Positions 7,663 to 11,910 of a stretch of DNA of 11,910 nucleotides are shown here, one piece after another. Position numbers and translations under genes: made by a program. The notes below the pieces were generated by a model. It had not been told where the DNA came from. It was given only the letters and a program-made list of their open reading frames with translations, and did no database searches. Each line of letters opens with the position of its first letter. The first letter of the stretch is position 1. The stretch covers positions 1 to 11,910 of the forward strand of contig JBGOUV010000211.1 of NCBI GenBank assembly GCA_041477815.1. The letters are read 5' to 3'. Origin of the DNA: JBGOUV01 sp041477815 (lineage in GTDB: Bacteria; Acidobacteriota; Terriglobia; Bryobacterales; JACQDG01).

Positions 7663-7779
7663 AGCCGGTGGCAAAAGTGCTCCGGAGTCACGTCGTGCAA
7701 ATTTGCACTACGGCAAGTCGTTGATTCTACCGGGTTGAGAATCTGGCAAATTTGCCAGGTCTCATTTCTGCCACAGGCT
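7663..7779. repeat. Structured intergenic element, copy A (117 nt)
   Basis: Bounded by an imperfect inverted repeat: AGCCGGTGGCA (7663-7673) pairs with TGCCACAGGCT (7769-7779) with one mismatch. Inside, in order, are the perfect palindrome GTGCAAATTTGCAC (7695-7708), a conserved linker to 7728, and a second hairpin with core CTGGCAAATTTGCCAG (7743-7758) extended by GAGA/TCTC. Positions 7664-7728 match copy B at 57 of 65 bases, with 27 identical in a row (7702-7728). CTAGTCT occurs at 7653-7659 and again at 7778-7784, a possible target duplication, although it overlaps the terminal repeat. It could be a MITE-like element, a structured RNA or a protein-binding array. Orientation is unknown. Confidence 0.75.
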
Positions 7780-7813
7780 AGTCTAGGACGGCAAGCCGCC
7801 GAACCAGGATTAC

Positions 7814-7893
7814 GCCCGGCTTTCGCGCCGGGTGACGAACTGGCGAAAATGGGCCGCCACTTCTCCCCGCCAACCGGGTACGCTGCCGTACCC
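7814..7893. repeat. Two hairpins in the spacer between elements A and B
   Basis: CCCGGC (7815-7820) pairs with GCCGGG (7827-7832) across a six-base loop. GGGTACG (7876-7882) pairs with CGTACCC (7887-7893) across four bases and abuts copy B. Neither is followed by a T-run, so they are not typical intrinsic terminators. Upstream, ACGGCAAGCCGCCGAACC (7788-7805) resembles the conserved linker of copies A and B, so this spacer may contain a decayed third copy. Confidence 0.5.
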
Positions 7894-7894
7894 T

Positions 7895-8012
7895 AGCCCG
7901 TGGCAAGAGTGCCCTGGAGTCATATGGTGCAAGTTTGCACTACGGCAAGTCGTTGATTCTGCAAAGGCGAACCTGACCGCAGATCTGCGGTCAGGTTCAT
8001 TTGCCACGGGCT
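7895..8012. repeat. Structured intergenic element, copy B (118 nt)
   Basis: Bounded by a perfect 12-bp inverted repeat, AGCCCGTGGCAA (7895-7906) and TTGCCACGGGCT (8001-8012). It has the near-palindrome GTGCAAGTTTGCAC (7927-7940), the same linker as copy A to 7960, and a perfect 30-nt palindrome at 7969-7998 (GAACCTGACC... mirrored as ...GGTCAGGTTC). The second hairpin shares almost no sequence with that of copy A, yet both are fully self-complementary and in the same place, so pairing rather than sequence appears to be kept. The period between copies is 232 bases. It lies 278 bases before the pilM start. Confidence 0.77.
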
Positions 8013-8290
8013 TGTAGTGACCCCGGAAGGAAAAGGTCGCCGTAACCCGAAAGCCCAATGCTTGTCTGCAAAAAAACTCGGCCTCCCCCTTGACGGGAAC
8101 AACTCAGATGACTGCTGGACTAAAAGGGAGGGGGCCTTCCCACCCAAATCCGTACCGGCGTCCTCCGACCCCAACCCCCCCGGCGGTTCGCTAATAACGC
8201 CTTCCAGGCCCCTCGGTTCCCCCAAACTCTCTCCACGCCCCCGCCCCCTGCCGCGTCAAACCTTTGGAAGGGCACAGTGTCTGAACTCCT
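8013..8290 (+). other. C-rich leader upstream of the pil operon
   Basis: No open frame with gene-like features and no recognised RNA. The plus strand is strongly C-biased, with runs of four to seven C at 8169-8172, 8175-8181, 8209-8212, 8219-8223, 8238-8242 and 8244-8248. The minus strand therefore has four G-runs within 40 bases and could form a quadruplex. A TTGACG at 8090-8095 could be a -35 box but has no -10 partner at the right spacing. The promoter of the pil operon was not located. There is no clear Shine-Dalgarno before ATG 8291. Confidence 0.5.
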
Positions 8291-9205
8291 ATGCTGTCTG
8301 CCATCAAACATTGGCTGAGCGACCCGCCGCCGGCCTCGATCCTCGAGGTCACCGAGATGGGGGTTTCCCTCGCCCGCCTGGCCCCCAAATCCCGGCTGCC
8401 CGAGAAGGTGCTGTTCGCCCCGCTCGCCGACGGCGTAGTCGAGTCCTCGCCCGTACGCCAGAATATCCATAACCCCGACGACTTCGAGGCCGCCCTGAAG
8501 GGATTACTGGACCAAGCCGGTCCTAGCCGCAAGAAGGAAGCGGCCATGCTCCTGCCCGACAACTGCGCCCGCGTGGCGGTCCTGGACTTCGAGAACCTGC
8601 CCGGCGACGCCGACGAGCGCCTCTCCCTGATCCGCTGGCGCCTGAAGAAGGCCCTGCCGTTTGACGTCGACACCGCCTCCATCGCCTACCATGTCCAGAA
8701 GGCCAACGCGGCGGCCAAGCAGTTCAGCGTGCTGGTGGCGGTTTCGCCGGTCGAGGTGGTCGCCCAGTACGAGGACGCCGTGCGCAAGTTCGGCCTGACG
8801 CCGGGCTACGTAGGCATATCGGTCACCGCGGCCCTGAACCTGGTGGTCGAGCAGGGCGTGACCATGTTGGTCAAACGCTCCGGCCGGACCCTCAGCCTCG
8901 CTATCATCGACCACGGCCAAGTGCGGCTGGCCCGGGCCCTGGATGAGGGGACCAGCGGAGAGTCCGTCTCCGAGGACAAGCTCCGCGAGATGGCCGCCGA
9001 CCTCTACCCCACCTTTGTCTACGTGGCCGACAACTTCGGCGCGCCGGTCTCCAAGCTGGTGCTGGCCGGATTCGGGTCGTCGTTTCCTTTGGCGGTCGAC
9101 GTCTTCCGCCGCGAGCTGGGCTACGAAGCCGAGGCTTTGAAGGGGCCGCAGGGGGTCGTGGACGCCAACACCGCCGGCATCTGGGGGTACCTGAGTGCGA
9201 ACTGA
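8291..9205 (+). CDS. pilM: PilM-like type IV pilus/type II secretion assembly protein with degraded ATPase motifs
   Basis: A 304-residue cytoplasmic actin-fold protein, shorter than the typical PilM of about 350. PilM binds the N-terminal tail of PilN and anchors the inner-membrane alignment complex. Family evidence includes RWRLKKALPFDVDTASIAYHV (residues 115-135), the equivalent of the PilM EAEKYIPF-type block, plus SVLVAVSPVEVVAQYEDAVRKFGL and the late KLVLAGFGSSFP (255-266), which corresponds to the adenosine motif. The usual first phosphate motif (G-x-D-I-G-S/T-x-S-V-K) is replaced by ILEVTEMGVSLARL (17-30), and the second is reduced to IIDHG (205-209), so nucleotide binding may be lost, as in GspL-like proteins. 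It is first in a five-gene overlapping operon. pilN begins inside its last codons. The start is ATG 8291; no alternative in-frame start is better. Confidence 0.85.
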   Translation: MLSAIKHWLSDPPPASILEVTEMGVSLARLAPKSRLPEKVLFAPLADGVVESSPVRQNIHNPDDFEAALKGLLDQAGPSRKKEAAMLLPDNCARVAVLDFENLPGDADERLSLIRWRLKKALPFDVDTASIAYHVQKANAAAKQFSVLVAVSPVEVVAQYEDAVRKFGLTPGYVGISVTAALNLVVEQGVTMLVKRSGRTLSLAIIDHGQVRLARALDEGTSGESVSEDKLREMAADLYPTFVYVADNFGAPVSKLVLAGFGSSFPLAVDVFRRELGYEAEALKGPQGVVDANTAGIWGYLSAN

Positions 9206-9761
9206 GCTCAACCTGGCGACGCATCCCTTCGGCCGCAACCGGCTGTTCTACTTCGCGGGCGGCGCACTCGGGGCCGCCCTGGCGGTCGCGGCGCTGTTCA
9301 TGGTCGTGGTATTCGCCCGCAGCTACCGCCGCTCGCCCGAGCTCGACCGGCGCATCGAAGGATACCGCCGCCAGCTCGGCGTCCTCGCCCAGAAGCAGGC
9401 CCAGCTCGACGGCGTCCTGCGCCAGCCCCAAAACGCGATTGTCCTGGAACAGTCGCTCTTCCTCAACGAGCTGCTCTACCGCAAGGGCATCTCCTGGACC
9501 CGCACCTTCTCCGACCTGGAGAAACTGATGCCTCCTCGGGTGCGTCTCATCAGCATCCGGCCCCAGGTCAACGCCGACAACGAGGTCGCCCTCGACATGC
9601 AGGTGGGCACCGAGAGCCGCGAGGCCTTCGTGGAGTTTCTCAAGGGTCTGGAGGGGGCCGCCCAATTCCGCTCCCCGGTGCTGCACGGCGACGCCCCTCC
9701 CACGGAGAATCAACCCCTCTTCCGCTTCCGCCTGACGGTCATCTATGATCAAAAGCTTTAA
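9195..9761 (+). CDS. pilN: PilN-like inner-membrane assembly protein
   Basis: A 188-residue bitopic protein. The N-terminus MRTELNLATHPF carries the short NL-x-x-P/THPF cytoplasmic motif by which PilN docks into PilM. One membrane segment spans about residues 17-41, followed by a charged coiled coil (48-76) and a ferredoxin-like periplasmic domain (about 95-188: SWTRTFSDLEKLMPPRVRLISI, then LDMQVGTESREAFVEFLKGLE). PilN heterodimerises with PilO. The start is GTG 9195, inside the last codons of pilM (11-base overlap), with GGGGG about 7 bases upstream; this start places the motif at the very N-terminus. The arrangement implies coupled translation and fixed stoichiometry. Confidence 0.9.
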   Translation: MRTELNLATHPFGRNRLFYFAGGALGAALAVAALFMVVVFARSYRRSPELDRRIEGYRRQLGVLAQKQAQLDGVLRQPQNAIVLEQSLFLNELLYRKGISWTRTFSDLEKLMPPRVRLISIRPQVNADNEVALDMQVGTESREAFVEFLKGLEGAAQFRSPVLHGDAPPTENQPLFRFRLTVIYDQKL

Positions 9762-10338
9762 AAACCTGCTGGCCTGGTTCGGCGAGACCGGCCCGCGCCG
9801 GAAGATCGGGATCTCCCTGGCGGCGCTGCTCCTGTTCGACCTGATCTTTTACCTGTTCGCCATCGGACCGCTGGCGGAGTCGGATCGCGAGAAGGTGGCC
9901 ATGGCCGGGCAGATGCAACGGCAGTTGACCGAGCGGACCGCCCAGGTGGAAAGGCTGGCGGCCACGGTGAGCAAAGTCGAAAAGGCCCGCACCGAGGGTG
10001 ACAAACTGCTCGGGTCCATCGCCATGCCCCGGCCGGCGGCGTTTTCATCCATCGTCTCCGAGCTCGACCAGGCCGGCAAACTGGCCGGCATCGAGTTGAA
10101 AGAGAGAGGTTACAACGTCGAAGCGATCGAGGGCAGCGATACACTCAGTATGATGACCGTAACTCTCGGCCTGGAGGGGAACTACGAGAACCTGGTCCAG
10201 TTCCTCAACCAGCTCGACCGCTCGCCGCGCTTCCTGATCGTCGAGAGCCTGGGAGCCGCGCCGCAACAAAGCGGCCAGCAGGCCGCGGCGAAGCTGAGCA
10301 TCTCGGTCAAGCTGGACGCGTTTGTGAGGGAGATGTGA
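9745..10338 (+). CDS. pilO: PilO-like inner-membrane assembly protein
   Basis: A 197-residue bitopic protein with a short cytoplasmic tail, one membrane segment (about residues 20-42: KIGISLAALLLFDLIFYLFA), a long coiled coil (43-88) and a ferredoxin-like periplasmic domain. AFSSIVSELDQAGKLAGIEL and TLGLEGNYENLVQFLNQLDRSPRFLIVESL (split around residues 135-165) are typical of PilO. It pairs with PilN to form the periplasmic ring that positions the secretin and the pilus or pseudopilus motor. ATG 9745 lies 17 bases inside the end of pilN. It ends in a GTGA overlap with the next gene. Confidence 0.92.
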   Translation: MIKSFKNLLAWFGETGPRRKIGISLAALLLFDLIFYLFAIGPLAESDREKVAMAGQMQRQLTERTAQVERLAATVSKVEKARTEGDKLLGSIAMPRPAAFSSIVSELDQAGKLAGIELKERGYNVEAIEGSDTLSMMTVTLGLEGNYENLVQFLNQLDRSPRFLIVESLGAAPQQSGQQAAAKLSISVKLDAFVREM

Positions 10339-11027
10339 AGGTCGGAGCCGAACCCAAGAAGATCGCGATGCTGGTGGCGCTGTTGGGCGCGGCCTTGGCC
10401 ATTTTCTATTACCAGTTCTCCTCGGGACCCGAGGCGGCGGCGCCCCCCGCCCGTACCGCTCCGCCCGCCGTCCGCCAGGCGCGCGGCGCCGCCGAGCAAC
10501 TCCAGGAGGGGGGCATCCGGGCCCGCGCCAACAACCAGCGCATCAACAACGACTTCAAGCCCACTCTGAAGCGGACCAAGCAAGGCCAGACTCTGGATGC
10601 CTCCAAGGTCGATCCGACCCTGCGCCTGGACCTGCTGGCCAAAGTCCAAGGCGCGGGCTACGAAGGGGTGGAGCGCAACCTGTTCCTGTTCGGCGCCGCG
10701 AAACCCAAGGTGACGACGCCGCCTCCCGGCGAAGCCCCCAAGCCCGGCGCCGCCGGCGCCGCCGCCAAAACGGCCGGCAATGACCCCGCCGCCGCGCCGT
10801 CCAAGCCCCCGCCGCCCCCCATCACCATGAAGTACTACGGCTTCGCCAACCGCCAGGGCGACGCCCGCAAACGCGCCTTCTTCATGGACGGTGAGGAAAT
10901 CTACGTCGCCGCCGAGGGCGAGGTGATTAAGAAGAGGTACAAGATAGTCCGGGTCGGAATCAATTCGGTGGTCGTCGAGGACTTGGATTACAAGAGCCAG
11001 CAGACGCTGCCGCTCCAGGAGACTTGA
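10335..11027 (+). CDS. PilP/GspC-like periplasmic linker protein
   Basis: A 230-residue protein with an N-terminal membrane anchor (about residues 8-26), a charged periplasmic segment, the short RNLFLFG motif (similar to the RNPF-type motif of PilP/GspC proteins), an Ala/Pro-rich linker (about 122-162) and a C-terminal beta domain of about 65 residues (KYYGFANRQGDARKRAFFMD, then KRYKIVRVGINSVVVEDL). That C-terminal domain fits the homology-region/PilP fold that contacts the secretin N-domains. Unlike classical PilP it has no lipobox Cys and keeps a membrane helix, which is closer to GspC. GTG 10335 overlaps the pilO stop by four bases, with GAGGGAGAT just upstream. Its position after pilO and before a pseudopilin supports the role. 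The name pilP or gspC is left open. Confidence 0.78.
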   Translation: MKVGAEPKKIAMLVALLGAALAIFYYQFSSGPEAAAPPARTAPPAVRQARGAAEQLQEGGIRARANNQRINNDFKPTLKRTKQGQTLDASKVDPTLRLDLLAKVQGAGYEGVERNLFLFGAAKPKVTTPPPGEAPKPGAAGAAAKTAGNDPAAAPSKPPPPPITMKYYGFANRQGDARKRAFFMDGEEIYVAAEGEVIKKRYKIVRVGINSVVVEDLDYKSQQTLPLQET

Positions 11028-11910
11028 TGCCGCGCAGACGAAACCAGGGAGGCTACGCGCTGCTGGCGGTGCTGTTCTTCGGCGCCGTGATGGCCATCAC
11101 CTTCGCCATTTCGCTGCCCCGGGCGGCCTTCGAGGCCCAGCGCCAGATCGAGGACGACCTGGTCTACCGGGGCAGTCAATACTCCCGCGCTGTACAGCTA
11201 TACTACCGTAAATTCAAGACCTATCCATCCAAGATCGAGGACCTGGAAAAAGGCCGCAATATCCGGTTCCTGCGACGCAAGTACGTCGATCCCATCACCA
11301 AGAAGGACGAGTGGCGCTTCATCCACATTGGGCCGGCCGGCGTCTTCAGCGACTCGCTGGTCTACGACCGTCCCAAGAAGCCCAAGGAAGGCGAGGAGGC
11401 GGCCGGCGCCGGCGGTTTCCCGGCCACGCCGCACGATGCGGTCCCCGGCCAGGGCCAGGGCCAGGCCGTGACCGGGATGGCCGACCGGCTGCGGGCCAAC
11501 GTCCAGCCGGGACAGATCACCGCGGGCGAGCAGTCCCCGCAGCAACCCGGCTATTACAACGCCGGCCAGCCGGGTGGAGTGCCGCTTCCGGCCACCGGCG
11601 CGCCCTTTGCCGGCGGCCCCGGCCAGCCGCCGCGCCAGCCCGGGATGCCGGGTGGAGGGCCGTTTGTCCCGGGCCAGCAGCCGGGGGCTTTCGGCCAGCC
11701 GACCGGGTTCGGCCAGCAGCAGACCGGGTTCGGCCAGCAGTCGCCTGGCGGGTTCGGCCAGCGGCAGCCGAGCGCCTTCGGACAGCAACAGCCCGGTGCC
11801 TTCGGACAGCAACAGCCCGGCGCTTTCGGACAGCAACAGCCCGGCGCTTTCGGACAGCAGCAGCCCGGCGCTTTCGGACAGCAGCAGCCCGGCGCTTTCG
11901 GACAGCAGCA
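11027..11910 (+). CDS. GspG-like type II pseudopilin with a long Gly/Pro/Gln repeat tail (3' end outside window)
   Basis: At least 294 residues, with no stop before the window end. ATG 11027 overlaps the preceding stop (TGATG). A type III prepilin leader MPRRRNQGG precedes YALLAVLFFGAVMAITFAIS, with probable prepilin-peptidase cleavage between Gly9 and Tyr10. The usual Glu at mature position 5 is Ala here (Y-A-L-L-A). A short pseudopilin head follows: EDDLVYRGSQYSRAVQLYYR, YPSKIEDLEK and FLRRKYVDPITKKDEWRFI, the last resembling the GspG DPW/WGxxY neighbourhood. After about residue 110 the sequence becomes a disordered-looking Gly/Pro/Gln-rich tail, and from residue 221 FGQ repeats appear. Family pseudopilins stop near 140-160 residues, so the tail is an addition. 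It would be extracellular or periplasmic. Confidence 0.83.
   Translation, partial: MPRRRNQGGYALLAVLFFGAVMAITFAISLPRAAFEAQRQIEDDLVYRGSQYSRAVQLYYRKFKTYPSKIEDLEKGRNIRFLRRKYVDPITKKDEWRFIHIGPAGVFSDSLVYDRPKKPKEGEEAAGAGGFPATPHDAVPGQGQGQAVTGMADRLRANVQPGQITAGEQSPQQPGYYNAGQPGGVPLPATGAPFAGGPGQPPRQPGMPGGGPFVPGQQPGAFGQPTGFGQQQTGFGQQSPGGFGQRQPSAFGQQQPGAFGQQQPGAFGQQQPGAFGQQQPGAFGQQQPGAFGQQ
11774..11910 (+). repeat. 24-bp in-frame tandem repeat (minisatellite) in the pseudopilin tail
   Basis: Five full units (11774, 11798, 11822, 11846, 11870) and a partial sixth from 11894, each encoding AFGQQQPG. Units differ only at synonymous third positions (gcc/gct, caa/cag, ggt/ggc), and the last ones are identical, indicating recent expansion from the 3' side. 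Looser FGQ repeats occur from 11687. Copy number cannot be read because the array runs off the window. Confidence 0.93.

Noticed and set aside
7668..7758. Sigma-54 promoters suggested by TGGCA motifs
   Set aside because: The GG to GC spacing in these motifs is 7 rather than the required 10 bases.
7663..8012. Integron attC sites or CRISPR repeats
   Set aside because: No GTTRRRY/RYYYAAC core sites and no cassette genes; only two copies, too long and too structured for CRISPR repeats.
8013..8080. c-di-GMP-I riboswitch before the pil operon
   Set aside because: Such riboswitches often precede pilus genes, but the conserved GCAAAGCC and tetraloop-receptor segments are absent on both strands.
11198..11836. 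Long minus-strand open frame rich in Leu-Ser-Glu repeats opposite the pseudopilin
   Set aside because: It is the mirror of the plus-strand repeat tail; the plus frame has a pilin leader and continues the operon.

Overview
This high-GC window most resembles a chromosome fragment from an Acidobacteriota bacterium, probably near Bryobacterales/Solibacter. That placement is inferred from three gene types: an Oar-like TonB-dependent receptor with a carboxypeptidase-regulatory-like N-terminus, a secreted PQQ-type beta-propeller beginning WPQFRGP, and a pilMNO-type assembly cluster followed by a GspG-like pseudopilin. No rRNA, tRNA, CRISPR array or intact mobile element was seen.

Layout. Positions 1-2327 hold the remains of a TonB-dependent receptor. 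Its reading frame is broken near 128, and a large internal deletion near 1363-1370 shifts the frame again. Two bases downstream, and convergent with it, lies a VOC (glyoxalase-fold) gene on the minus strand (2330-2713). It is divergent from a NimR-like AraC regulator (about 2757-3578). A secreted Asp-box/beta-propeller protein (3617-4669) and a secreted PQQ-like propeller (4645-5835) follow, with the second probably starting inside the end of the first. On the minus strand, a fungal-type (FCY1-like) cytosine deaminase (7004-7459) and an HGSNAT/DUF5009-like membrane acyltransferase (5878-6999) form a tight operon behind a perfect TATAAT box.

Positions 7460-8290 are noncoding and the most unusual stretch. 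They carry two copies (7663-7779 and 7895-8012) of an element of about 117 nt. Each has a terminal inverted repeat, an internal palindrome, a strongly conserved linker and a second hairpin. The second hairpin differs in sequence between the copies but stays self-complementary, as expected if structure is conserved. A C-rich leader follows, with G-quadruplex potential on the minus strand.

From 8291 to the window end runs an overlapping plus-strand operon: pilM, pilN, pilO, a PilP/GspC-like protein and a GspG-like pseudopilin. PilM would recruit PilN, PilN and PilO would form the inner-membrane alignment complex, and the PilP/GspC-like protein would link it across the periplasm to a secretin that should lie beyond the window. 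Two features depart from textbook systems: PilM's nucleotide-binding signatures are degraded, and the pseudopilin lacks Glu5 and carries a long Gly/Pro/Gln tail built partly from a 24-bp in-frame minisatellite that runs off the window end.
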